A program made the translations under genes and the position numbers. Shown here piece after piece: positions 21,759 through 28,006 of a DNA stretch of 35,968 bases. Position 1 is the first letter of the stretch. Each line of letters opens with the position of its first letter. The stretch comes from Patescibacteria group bacterium (lineage in GTDB: Bacteria; Patescibacteriota; Doudnabacteria; UBA920), in the NCBI GenBank assembly GCA_023484515.1, contig JAMDAY010000001.1, forward strand, positions 64,758-100,725, given 5' to 3'. The notes under the pieces are model-generated. The model did not search any database and was not told the DNA's origin. It was given only the letters and a program-made list of their open reading frames with translations.

Positions 21759-22565
21759 ATGACTTTGGTTCAAGCAGTCGTGCTGGGGGTGGTGCAGGGA
21801 TTGGGAGAATTTTTGCCGATTTCGTCTTCGGCGCATTTAATTCTGGCGCCGTGGTTTTTCCATTGGAAAGACCCCGGCCTCGGCTTTGACGTGGCTTTGC
21901 ATTTGGGCACGCTTTTGGCCGTGCTGGCCTATTTTAGGCAGGACGTCTGGCATTTAATAAAAGGCTTTTGGCATTCGCTGTGGCCTTCCACGCGCGATTT
22001 GCAGGAAAATATTTACCAAAAATTGGCATGGTTTATAGTTATCGCCTCCGTTCCCGGCGCTATAATAGGCAAATTGCTGGAAGCCAAGGCGGAAGCCGCG
22101 TTTCGCGCGCCGTTGTTGATCGCAGGGACCATGGCAGGATTCGGCGTATTATTATGGCTGGCGGATGTGCTGGGGCAAAAGGCTAAAAACCTTGACCGTA
22201 TTACCTGGAAGGATTCCGCGCTCATCGGCTTGTCGCAGGCCTTGGCCGTAATCCCGGGCGTATCCCGCAGCGGCAGCACTATTGCCGCGGGCCTGGGCTT
22301 AAAAATGAAGCGGGCTGACGCCGCGCGCTTTTCCTTTTTAATGTCCATGCCTATCATTTTGGGTGCGGGGCTGGTTAACATTAGCCACTTCCGCGACGGC
22401 GCAACCACGCTGGAATTGGCCGTAGGTTTTGTTACCGCCGCCGTATTCGGCTTTTTGTCCATTAAATTTTTGCTTCGGTATTTAAGCAACCACGGCTTCG
22501 GCCTGTTCGTCTGGTATCGCCTGGCACTAGCGGTGATTATTACCGCGGTGTATTTTATGAGATAA
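21759..22565 (+). CDS. uppP: Undecaprenyl-diphosphatase UppP (BacA)
   Basis: A membrane pyrophosphatase that recycles the lipid carrier C55-PP to C55-P for cell-wall synthesis. Both catalytic motifs are present: 'GVVQGLGEFLPISSSAHLIL' (E..E/SSSAH region) and 'PGVSRSGSTIAAGL'. It has about eight hydrophobic helices and 268 aa, typical for the family. The start is preceded by 'aatcttaattcttatatcttat', a degenerate repeat, with no Shine-Dalgarno site. A PAP2-type phosphatase follows, possibly serving the same pathway. Confidence 0.95.
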   Translation: MTLVQAVVLGVVQGLGEFLPISSSAHLILAPWFFHWKDPGLGFDVALHLGTLLAVLAYFRQDVWHLIKGFWHSLWPSTRDLQENIYQKLAWFIVIASVPGAIIGKLLEAKAEAAFRAPLLIAGTMAGFGVLLWLADVLGQKAKNLDRITWKDSALIGLSQALAVIPGVSRSGSTIAAGLGLKMKRADAARFSFLMSMPIILGAGLVNISHFRDGATTLELAVGFVTAAVFGFLSIKFLLRYLSNHGFGLFVWYRLALAVIITAVYFMR

Positions 22566-22584
22566 ATACATTTATTGCGGTAAT

Positions 22585-22641
22585 GTAGCGCAGGCCCTCG
22601 GCCTGCCACAACCAGGAAGCGGGTCAAGGGGGCTGCACTAC
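22585..22641. repeat. REPIN-like GTAG...CTAC doublet between uppP and the PAP2 gene
   Basis: GTAG-cgcaggcc-ctc-ggcctgc at the left (near copy of the 510 REP) and a diverged inverted half ending 'gcactac' at the right, 57 bp in all. Confidence 0.55.
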
Positions 22642-22654
22642 ATAAACATAAATA

Positions 22655-23194
22655 ATGCAAAACATCAGCGATGCAAAATTTGTTTCCTGGCAAAAGCGTT
22701 TGGCCACCGACAAATGGTTCGGGTGGTTTTGGAAATGGTGGGGATTATATGCCATAATAATTTACGGTGCAGCCGGATTTTATCTTTTAGTGCGCGATTT
22801 GCAAAACTGGAAAATTGTGGCCATTGCCACCATTGCCGGATTGTTTTGCGAATTCGTGGTTAACAAACTAATCCATTTGGTCCGCAGAAAACCCCATCCT
22901 TACCAGCGTTTAAAATTAAATACGCCCGGTTGGTGGTTAATGTCTTTAAAAGATAGCGTGCATGACGCTTTCCCTTCCGAACACGCGTCCACCACGGCAG
23001 CCATAAGTATAACCATTTTTCTGTTTTTCCCGGCCTGGGGCTGGCTGCTTTTGGCTCTGCCGGTTGTTATTGCCATGGGCCGCATTGTGCTGGCTTACCA
23101 CGACATTGCCGACGTTGTTTGGGGATACCCCATAGGCCTGCTTTCCGGGTATGTCGTTTATATTTTATTGTATCCGCGCCTCTTTACCGGATAA
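22655..23194 (+). CDS. PAP2 superfamily phosphatase, membrane
   Basis: A 179-aa membrane protein with the three-part acid phosphatase signature: a Lys/Arg-containing 'IHLVRRKPHPY' (KX6RP-like), 'AFPSEHAST' (PSGH-like with Glu in place of Gly) and 'GRIVLAYHDIADVVWGYPIG' (SRX5HX3D-like). Four to five hydrophobic helices are visible. Family members dephosphorylate lipid phosphates, including undecaprenyl diphosphate. Adjacency to uppP suggests a backup or different-leaflet carrier phosphatase. First-motif spacing is loose, so the substrate remains inferred. Confidence 0.85.
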   Translation: MQNISDAKFVSWQKRLATDKWFGWFWKWWGLYAIIIYGAAGFYLLVRDLQNWKIVAIATIAGLFCEFVVNKLIHLVRRKPHPYQRLKLNTPGWWLMSLKDSVHDAFPSEHASTTAAISITIFLFFPAWGWLLLALPVVIAMGRIVLAYHDIADVVWGYPIGLLSGYVVYILLYPRLFTG

Positions 23195-23211
23195 GGAAAT
23201 TTTGTTAAAAT
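23183..23211 (+). promoter_or_regulatory. Promoter of tRNA-Leu
   Basis: TTTACC (23183-23188), 17 nt, TGtTAAAAT (extended -10, 23203-23211). It overlaps the 3' end of the PAP2 gene and puts the start about 10 nt before the tRNA. Confidence 0.5.
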
Positions 23212-23228
23212 AAAGCAGTAGTTTGTAA

Positions 23229-23316
23229 GCCCAGGTGCTGGAATTGGCATACAGGATGGTCTCAAAAACCATTGAGGATTTCCCTCGTGAGGGTTCGAGT
23301 CCCTCCCTGGGCACCA
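23229..23316 (+). tRNA. tRNA-Leu (anticodon CAA)
   Basis: Acceptor arms GCCCAGG / CCTGGGC, then A and an encoded CCA. The anticodon arm is ATGGT-CTCAAAA-ACCAT, giving anticodon CAA. A long variable arm (gagg...ccctc) marks class II. The T arm is GAGGG-TTCGAGT-CCCTC. All arms pair without gaps, so there is no intron despite the LAGLIDADG gene that follows 2 nt later. Confidence 0.95.
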
Positions 23317-23318
23317 TA

Positions 23319-23915
23319 ATGAAGAGTAAAAAGATAAAAGGTAATAGAAATTTACAAGCTTATATTGTAGGTTTGGCTTTAGGCGACGGTAATCTTTCAA
23401 ACCCTAATGGCAGATCGGTCCGGTTAAGGATATCTTGCGACCTAAAGTACCCCAAGCTGCTTCGCCATATAATAATTTCGCTGCAAAAATTTTTGCCGGA
23501 CAATAAAATATCCGTAATCCGAAGAAAAGAAAGGTGTGTTGATATAAGTTGTTATTCCAATTTATGGCCGGAAATTTTAGGATGGGAAGCCGGAGAAGGG
23601 TCAAAGCATTTACAAGAAGCGGATATTCCTTCCTGGATTATGTCCAGGAAAAGTTATGCCATAGCTTGTTTAAAAGGTTTAATAGAAACCGACGGTTCAA
23701 TTTATAAAGACAGGGGTTATGACATGGTCATGTTCGTGTCAATAATTCCTAAATTGGCGAAAAGCGTTTTTAAGTGCATTAAGTTATTGGGTTTTCAGCC
23801 GCATATTTATTATTTTCAGCCAAAAGGCAAATATAATAGCAGTAAGATATTCCATATTAGAATTTCAAAAAATACGGAAGATTTTCTTAAATTAGTAAAG
23901 CCAATAAAGTCTTAA
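23319..23915 (+). CDS. LAGLIDADG homing endonuclease family protein
   Basis: A 198-aa single-chain protein with two LAGLIDADG helices: 'AYIVGLALGDGNLS' near residue 16 (catalytic Asp23) and 'ACLKGLIETDGSIY' near residue 123. The acidic residues at both motif ends are kept, as required for a monomeric double-motif endonuclease that cuts a long asymmetric site. Its ATG lies 2 nt after the tRNA-Leu CCA; the longer ORF start at 23235 lies inside the tRNA and is an artefact. No intron or intein surrounds it. It may be a free-standing homing enzyme or a repurposed DNA-binding protein. Confidence 0.88.
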   Translation: MKSKKIKGNRNLQAYIVGLALGDGNLSNPNGRSVRLRISCDLKYPKLLRHIIISLQKFLPDNKISVIRRKERCVDISCYSNLWPEILGWEAGEGSKHLQEADIPSWIMSRKSYAIACLKGLIETDGSIYKDRGYDMVMFVSIIPKLAKSVFKCIKLLGFQPHIYYFQPKGKYNSSKIFHIRISKNTEDFLKLVKPIKS

Positions 23916-23919
23916 GATT

Positions 23920-24897
23920 ATGTCTGATGTAGATTTTCAGCAGCCCAATATTAGCATCCAATCTCCCGACGGGGCGGCTGCGGGGCCTGCGCCGGTTTTT
24001 AATGCCCAAGACCAATCCGGCAGCGTTAAAGAACCGAATGCGGCAAACACTCCCGTTACGCCGCCGGCTGACCGGGTTTCTTACGCGGATGCGCAGATCC
24101 AGGAAATAGAAGTGGCGAAAATTTCCCCCAACCCCTACCAGCCCAGGAAAGTTTTTGAACCGCAGGCCTTGCGCGAACTGGCAGATTCCATTAAAGAGCA
24201 CGGGGTTATCCAGCCCTTGGTAGTGACCAAAACCGAAACTGGTTACGAATTGGTAGTGGGGGAGCGCCGTTTTCGCGCTTCGCAACTGGCCGGGCTGGCC
24301 AAGGTTCCGGCCATTGTCAAGGAGTCCATGGTGGACCAGACTAAGCTGGAAGTGGCGCTTATAGAAAACATCCAGCGCAAGGAGTTAAACCCCATAGAAG
24401 AAGCCCAGGCTTACGAACGCTTGATGAAAACGTTCAATATGACGCAGGAACAGGTGGCCAAAAAAGTCGGCCGGTCGCGGCCGGCCGTGGCCAATACCGT
24501 GCGCCTGCTTAACTTGCCTGCGGAAATCCAGCGCGGGGTTATAGAAGGGAAAATTACCGAAGGCCACGCCCGCGCCATGCTGGGGCTGAACGACCCGGAA
24601 AAAATGCTGTTAATGTATAAACTGGCCGTGGAGCAGGGAATGAACGTGCGCCAGGTGGAAGCCAAGGTACGCGAATTAACCATAAAGCGGCAAATGGATG
24701 CCGCGGCGCCCGACCCGAAGCTTATGGCCATAGAAACGGAATTGCGCGGCAAGCTGGGCACGCAAGTCAAAATCCAGCGCCAGGGCAAGGGCGGCCGCAT
24801 TACCATAGAATTTTTCAGCGACGAAGAGCTGTCGGAAATTGTGCAGCGCATGGACACGGAGCGCAACAGCGGGGGCGGGGGTTATTTGACTGTATAA
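23920..24897 (+). CDS. parB: ParB/Spo0J/Noc-type chromosome partition protein
   Basis: A CTP-dependent DNA clamp that loads at parS and recruits SMC/ParA. After about 45 disordered Pro/Ala-rich residues comes the ParB N-domain ('ISPNPYQPRKVFEPQALRELADSIKEHGVIQPL'), with the CTP-binding 'GERRFRAS' and 'ALIENIQRKELNPIEEA'. A helix-turn-helix follows ('MTQEQVAKKVGRSRPAVANTVRLLNLP'), then a linker and C-terminal dimer domain ('TIEFFSDEELSEIVQRM'). The 325-aa length is normal. No parA is in the window and I saw no canonical parS by eye. A bidirectional terminator follows. Confidence 0.93.
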   Translation: MSDVDFQQPNISIQSPDGAAAGPAPVFNAQDQSGSVKEPNAANTPVTPPADRVSYADAQIQEIEVAKISPNPYQPRKVFEPQALRELADSIKEHGVIQPLVVTKTETGYELVVGERRFRASQLAGLAKVPAIVKESMVDQTKLEVALIENIQRKELNPIEEAQAYERLMKTFNMTQEQVAKKVGRSRPAVANTVRLLNLPAEIQRGVIEGKITEGHARAMLGLNDPEKMLLMYKLAVEQGMNVRQVEAKVRELTIKRQMDAAAPDPKLMAIETELRGKLGTQVKIQRQGKGGRITIEFFSDEELSEIVQRMDTERNSGGGGYLTV

Positions 24898-24956
24898 AAT
24901 GGATTAGGGTTTGCAGGCATAATTCCTGATTCCTAATTCATAATTCGGAAATCTTT

Positions 24957-24965
24957 TGTGGATAA
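24957..24965 (-). promoter_or_regulatory. DnaA-box-like 9-mer (TGTGGATAA)
   Basis: A perfect match to the consensus DnaA box on the minus strand, in the gap just after parB. A second perfect 9-mer is at 27285. Confidence 0.35.
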
Positions 24966-25002
24966 ACCGCCTTGGTGAAATTATAAGAATAAAAAATATT
25001 TC

Positions 25003-25031
25003 AAAAACAGCCTTATTTATGGCTGTTTTTT
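25003..25031. terminator. Bidirectional intrinsic terminator after parB
   Basis: Stem 'aaaaacagcc' / 'ggctgttttt' with an 8-nt loop; A-run and T-run on either side. Confidence 0.8.
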
Positions 25032-25062
25032 AATGCGTAAGACAATATCACACCATGTATTT

Positions 25063-25090
25063 TTGACAAATGGCAGTTCTTTGGTATAAT
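25063..25090 (+). promoter_or_regulatory. Near-consensus sigma70 promoter of the small-ORF/RNA locus
   Basis: TTGACA (25063-25068), 16 nt, TATAAT (25085-25090): both hexamers perfect, the best promoter in the window. Start expected near 25097. No gene over 60 codons with a recognisable product follows for nearly 2 kb. Confidence 0.8.
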
Positions 25091-25116
25091 ATTGGTAATT
25101 AGAGATTGTATTAATT

Positions 25117-25191
25117 ATGATTTCTTGCCACTCCCAAATTACCGTTGTAACCCGCGTCCCGTTTAAGGGCGTGCTTTTGGTTGGACATTAG
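25117..25191 (+). CDS. Possible 24-aa leader peptide
   Basis: A short ORF ('MISCHSQITVVTRVPF...') starts about 20 nt after the predicted transcript start. Its stop codon TAG overlaps the first base of the GGGGCAG antiterminator arm. That position is what a translating-ribosome attenuator would need. There is no Shine-Dalgarno site and no run of a single amino acid, so this is tentative. Confidence 0.3.
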   Translation: MISCHSQITVVTRVPFKGVLLVGH

Positions 25192-25255
25192 GGGCAGCAA
25201 GGTAAAAGTTTGGAACATATAGATTACCTGCTCCCCAATGGAGCAGATTTTTTTT
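25191..25255 (+). promoter_or_regulatory. Attenuator module 1 (antiterminator/terminator switch)
   Basis: Two mutually exclusive folds share one arm. In the first, 'ggggcagcaaggtaa' pairs with 'ttacctgctcccc' (13 bp, two single-base bulges). In the second, 'ctgctcc' pairs with 'ggagcag' followed by eight T residues, a textbook terminator. The apical loop of the first fold (about 20 nt) could be a ligand site. No known riboswitch class is recognised. Confidence 0.6.
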
Positions 25256-25269
25256 GGGGATGTTACTGC

Positions 25270-25372
25270 CAGTGTGCCGCTGGCCAGAAGACAGTCTTCT
25301 GGCGCTTAAACAGTAAACGCACTGCCCGCAAAACTCGGCTCATGGGGATTTAGCCAAGTTTTGCGAGCAGCG
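25270..25372 (+). ncRNA. Highly structured RNA segment, candidate non-coding RNA
   Basis: Consecutive stems in the transcript: an outer 'cagtgtg' / 'cgcactg' pair enclosing 'ccagaaga-cag-tcttctgg', then 'cgcaaaact.ggct' / 'agcc.agttttgcg'. I see no match to tmRNA, RNase P RNA, SRP RNA or 6S landmarks. Whether it is a separate RNA or the leader of the next small ORF is unknown. Confidence 0.35.
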
Positions 25373-25452
25373 TAAAAACTGTTCAAAAAGTTAGGTGGCC
25401 CCGAGTAAAATCGGGATAGGAAATCGCTCATGATCCCTGGGGAGGATGTAAG

Positions 25453-25569
25453 ATGAGTTTTCAGATTTCTCAAACCATAGTGCCACCTTTAGACACTGGC
25501 AGGAATAACCATTGTTCCCATGGGAACTTTGGCAGGCTTGCCAGAATACAGCCAGCAAGCGCTGGCTAA
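25453..25569 (+). CDS. Possible 38-aa protein with consensus Shine-Dalgarno
   Basis: ATG 25453 is preceded by 'ggggaggatgtaag', a strong ribosome site at good spacing, which is rare in this window. The product starts 'MSFQISQTIVPPLDTG' and has no known motif. A long-range pair 'aggtggc' (about 25393) / 'gccacct' (about 25490) could close a stem around the start. Its coding region is packed with small stems, so it may instead be structured RNA. Not recognised. Confidence 0.35.
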   Translation: MSFQISQTIVPPLDTGRNNHCSHGNFGRLARIQPASAG

Positions 25570-25634
25570 CCGCACCATCCCCCCGGGTGGGGTACAAAAC
25601 CCTGCGAAAGCAGGGTGTAACGGAGGAAAGACGT

Positions 25635-25781
25635 ATGGGTCAGCAGTGTGTTGCGGAACCGAAGAACGAGCAGGAACAAACAGAAGATGGTCAGGGTGTG
25701 AGCCAGCTGTTGCCGTGGGTTGGCTTGGATGGTGATCCTTATTCGGCGGATCTGACACCTTCCGAGCTGTACGCCGGTTAA
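25635..25781 (+). CDS. Possible 48-aa acidic protein with strong Shine-Dalgarno
   Basis: ATG 25635 follows 'aacggaggaaagacgt' (AGGAGG-like at about 8 nt). The product ('MGQQCVAEPKNEQEQTEDG...PSELYAG') is acidic and Gln/Glu-rich with an aromatic C-terminal half; no family is recognised. It is immediately preceded by a GNRA-loop hairpin 'accctgc-gaaa-gcagggt'. The track's longer ORF from 25512 has no ribosome site. Second of at least three SD-led small ORFs on the same predicted transcript. Confidence 0.42.
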   Translation: MGQQCVAEPKNEQEQTEDGQGVSQLLPWVGLDGDPYSADLTPSELYAG

Positions 25782-25876
25782 TCGAACCCCATTGGCCTTT
25801 TGGAGATCTAGTTCTACAAGGACTTAGATTCTAAGGTAGCCCTGCTGCCTTATTCTGCTCCTTCTGGCCTCGCAAC

Positions 25877-25977
25877 GGGGAGTGGACTCGCTCGCAATCT
25901 ATTCCAGCAATTTTGTGCGGATATTACCAGTATCCAAGCTTATGAATAAGATTTGCTTGCGAGTCCCTCCCACTCGC
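25877..25977 (+). other. Long imperfect hairpin of about 100 nt
   Basis: 'gagtggactcgc' near 25880 pairs with 'gcgagtccctcccactc' near 25960-25976 with a small bulge, enclosing about 75 nt. Candidate RNA element or terminator-like structure; no T-run. Confidence 0.3.
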
Positions 25978-26147
25978 TAAATGTAATTTAAAACGGAGTA
26001 ATCTTTCAGTTGCAAATTTTAGCCTTAATATATTTTTATTGGGCTAAGCTTTGCGGCCGAAATGACAAGAGGAAAGTAGGCCGTGCTTGTGCCGCCTTCG
26101 GGTGGCGCAGGAAATTTGCCCCGGAGAAATTCGGGGGCGGAGGAGAC

Positions 26148-26318
26148 ATGAAGGAAGGGAAATGTATCACGTGCGGAAAAACCCTTAGTGGGTTAGAAAG
26201 GTACTTCGAACACTGTTCGGAGCATCTCATGCCGAAGACATTAGTCTTTCCGGCGAAAAAATCAACCCCTCCCATTGAGCGGAAGTCTGCTCGTGATTTC
26301 GACCAGTGTCGGGATTAG
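26148..26318 (+). CDS. Small putative zinc-binding protein (56 aa)
   Basis: ATG 26148 is preceded by 'ggcggaggagac', a consensus Shine-Dalgarno. The product carries Cys/His pairs 'CITCGKTL' and 'HCSEHL' about 15 residues apart, compatible with one zinc finger, and then a basic Pro-rich tail. The ORF track extends it to TTG 26010, but the internal ATG has much the better ribosome site and the extension looks non-coding. A UUCG-loop hairpin ('gtgccgcc-ttcg-ggtggcgc') lies upstream. Function unknown. Confidence 0.45.
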   Translation: MKEGKCITCGKTLSGLERYFEHCSEHLMPKTLVFPAKKSTPPIERKSARDFDQCRD

Positions 26319-26519
26319 CATTTTTCTTCGCGGCGAGTTACCGCTTGCCGCATCGGTTGCCGAGGAGTCTCGTTATTTTGCAAAAGTCTTACCGGACCTA
26401 GCAATTATAACAAAGAGAGATTCCTCGGCTCTCTCAAAAATTTTATGTCAAAAATTATCCAATTATCATTCACGCGGTTATTATCCCCGTCGTCGGGGTA
26501 GTCTTTGAAATTGGCAAAA

Positions 26520-26586
26520 GGGGCAGGAGTTAAAAAGTTTTAAGCATATTTTTCCACCAGCTGCCCCAAAAGGGCAGTTTTTATTT
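26520..26586 (+). promoter_or_regulatory. Attenuator module 2
   Basis: Same logic as module 1. GGGGCAG (26520-26526) can pair with CTGCCCC (26561-26567), or CTGCCC can pair with GGGCAG (26572-26577) followed by 'tttttattt'. The intervening 34 nt are A/T-rich. Five nt after the T-run lies the next small ORF. Confidence 0.55.
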
Positions 26587-26614
26587 ACCAATGTTAAAGG
26601 AGAGTAAAAACGAA

Positions 26615-26806
26615 GTGGGTGTAGCAAGTGCTGTCAGTCAAAATGCGAAAGCGCAGACAGCAGGACAGAAACAAAAAACTGGGAAGCAGCTTGGCTGCGG
26701 ATTCCCAGGCGAGCCTATGCTGACTATGCTGGCAATAGCCTTTCATAGTCCGGATCAAGCAAAGGAAATTGTCAGACGCTATAACAATTGGCGTCCGTCG
26801 CGGTAG
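26615..26806 (+). CDS. Possible small protein downstream of attenuator 2
   Basis: An ORF running from ATG 26591 or GTG 26615. The 'aaaggag' at 26596-26602 would serve the GTG (12-nt spacing), while the ATG has no ribosome site. The product is 63-71 aa, Gln/Lys-rich at first ('NAKAQTAGQKQKTGKQ'), then 'LTMLAIAFHSPDQAKEIVRRYNNW', which looks like a folded helix. Hairpins lie within the coding DNA ('ctgggaagcagc...gctgcggattcccag'). No family recognised. Confidence 0.35.
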   Translation: MGVASAVSQNAKAQTAGQKQKTGKQLGCGFPGEPMLTMLAIAFHSPDQAKEIVRRYNNWRPSR

Positions 26807-26921
26807 GGTATACCCATTTTTTTCCCGGGGGCCCGCTGGATATTTTGATCTTACCGGATCAGTATCAAAGCAGTGGGTTCCCAGGGCCTTACTTAAATTA
26901 TTTTAGAGTTTACACATTTTT

Positions 26922-26964
26922 AAACAAAGAGACCCTTTGCGCAGCGCAAAGGGTCTCTTTGTTT
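26922..26964. repeat. 43-nt near-perfect palindrome
   Basis: 21-nt arms ('aaacaaagagaccctttgcgc' type) separated by one base. It matches the 641-679 palindrome in layout and in the GAG.CCC.TTG core. It lies between the small-ORF locus and tRNA-Pro. Confidence 0.75.
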
Positions 26965-27008
26965 AGAAGGTAATAAAAATACCACATACCCATTAAATTA
27001 AACCATTT

Positions 27009-27082
27009 TGGTCGGGCTGCTGGGAATCGAACCCAGACTACATCCACCCCATGGACGCGTACTACCACTATACTACAGCCCG
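27009..27082 (-). tRNA. tRNA-Pro (anticodon GGG)
   Basis: On the minus strand: CGGGCTG / CAGCCCG acceptor, A and encoded CCA; anticodon arm CGTCC-ATGGGGT-GGATG (anticodon GGG); T arm CTGGG-TTCGATT-CCCAG. All arms pair with one G-T. A TATAAT box on the minus strand (27100-27105) lies upstream. Confidence 0.95.
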
Positions 27083-27193
27083 TTGGAAATTGCCCATGTA
27101 TTATAGCGAAAAACGAAAAAGCGCGCTAGAGGTTGCAGAATGACGGTTATTCAAGGTTTCCCGGATAGCCATAATCAATAACCAAGAAATTAA

Positions 27194-27397
27194 TGTATTA
27201 TCATACCCTGTAATAATCGCCTTGTCTTTACGTCTTTAAATTTATATTACCGTAAACTGGGGGATTTTCTTGCCGACACAAAAGTTATCCACAAAATAGA
27301 ACTGGACACGTTAAAAAAAATGGGTTACTATACCATCCCCAAGGAAACAGGTATTATTTTTGTAAAATTACGCAAAATTATAAATAAAGCCACTTAA
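27194..27397 (+). pseudogene. Possible gene remnant without a start codon
   Basis: An open frame of 67 codons ends 'YYTIPKETGIIFVKLRKIINKAT' and looks protein-like, but it has no upstream ATG/GTG/TTG. It ends 20 nt before the sigma-factor gene. It may be the 3' remnant of a lost gene or chance; I cannot name it. Confidence 0.2.
27285..27293 (+). promoter_or_regulatory. DnaA-box-like 9-mer (TTATCCACA)
   Basis: A perfect consensus DnaA box. With the one at 24957 it brackets the 2.5-kb gene-poor region beside parB. Confidence 0.35.
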
Positions 27398-27416
27398 CGG
27401 CTGGACAGGAGGCGGC

Positions 27417-27920
27417 ATGACCGAAGAAATCCAACAACAGTTCCTCTCGGCCTATGACAATTACCACGAAGCCATATATCGCCATTGTTTTTTCAGGGTG
27501 TACAGCAAAACGCGCGCCGAAGAATTGGTGCAGGAAACTTTCATGAGAGTTTGGCAATATTTGATGCAGGACAAAAAAGTGGAAAATATCAGGGCATTCT
27601 TATACCGCGTGGCCAATAACTTGATTATAGACGAATCGCGGAAAAAGAAAGAAGAAAGCTTGGAAGTGTTAATGGACAAGTCTCCGGCTTACGAACCTTC
27701 GCACGAAGGGCATAAGAGCATGGAGAAAAAAGTGCTTTACGGCGAAATTATTGACAACATGGAAGACCTGCCGCCGGACTATAAAGACATTTTGGTGCTA
27801 AGGTATGTGGACGACCTTGACCCCAAGGAGATTGCCGAAATTTTAGACACCAATGCCAATAACGTTTCGGTCAAGATAAACCGCGCCGTCAAGGCGTTAA
27901 AGATAAAGTTCCAAAATTGA
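27417..27920 (+). CDS. ECF-type RNA polymerase sigma factor
   Basis: A 167-aa sigma70-family protein with region 2 ('YHEAIYRHCFFRVYSKTRAEELVQETFMRVWQYL') and region 4 helix-turn-helix ('LPPDYKDILVLRYVDDLDPKEIAEILDTNANNVSVKINRAVKALK'). Regions 1 and 3 are lacking, as in ECF factors. 'aggaggcggc' gives a strong Shine-Dalgarno 4 nt before ATG 27417. No anti-sigma gene is adjacent: the next gene is maf after a terminator. Its regulon cannot be told from this window. Confidence 0.92.
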   Translation: MTEEIQQQFLSAYDNYHEAIYRHCFFRVYSKTRAEELVQETFMRVWQYLMQDKKVENIRAFLYRVANNLIIDESRKKKEESLEVLMDKSPAYEPSHEGHKSMEKKVLYGEIIDNMEDLPPDYKDILVLRYVDDLDPKEIAEILDTNANNVSVKINRAVKALKIKFQN

Positions 27921-27931
27921 TAAATTTGTAC

Positions 27932-27966
27932 AAAACTGCCCAAGGCTGATTGCTTTGGGCAATTTT
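27932..27966 (+). terminator. Terminator after the sigma-factor gene
   Basis: Stem 'tgcccaa' / 'ttgggca' flanked by AAAA and TTTT, 12 nt after the stop. Confidence 0.65.
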
Positions 27967-28006
27967 GTAATTTGGAAAAAAACGTAATTGCAGATATAAT
28001 TCAAGC

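Noticed and set aside
23229-23316. tRNA intron associated with the LAGLIDADG gene
   Set aside because: The tRNA folds fully without any interruption.
23920-25062. parS site next to parB
   Set aside because: No TGTTTCACGTGAAACA-like palindrome was found by eye; a motif scan of the genome would be needed.
25512-25781. 89-aa ORF from the track
   Set aside because: It starts inside another small ORF without a ribosome site; ATG 25635 in the same frame has a strong Shine-Dalgarno, so only the shorter form is listed.
25097-26000. tmRNA, RNase P RNA, SRP RNA or 6S RNA in the structured region
   Set aside because: No tRNA-like ends with TTCGA...CCA, no GAGGAAAGTCC/ACAGAA blocks, no SRP tetraloop/platform signature and no single long 6S-type hairpin. 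The 'ggaggaaag' at 25622 is better explained as a Shine-Dalgarno site.
26275-26508. 77-aa ORF on the + strand before attenuator 2
   Set aside because: No ribosome site, overlaps the 56-aa ORF and shows no protein-like pattern; the end overlaps a cccc/gggg hairpin.
26788-26973. 61-aa ORF at the end of the small-ORF locus
   Set aside because: Its C-terminus is encoded by the 43-nt palindrome, it overlaps the previous ORF and it has no Shine-Dalgarno site.
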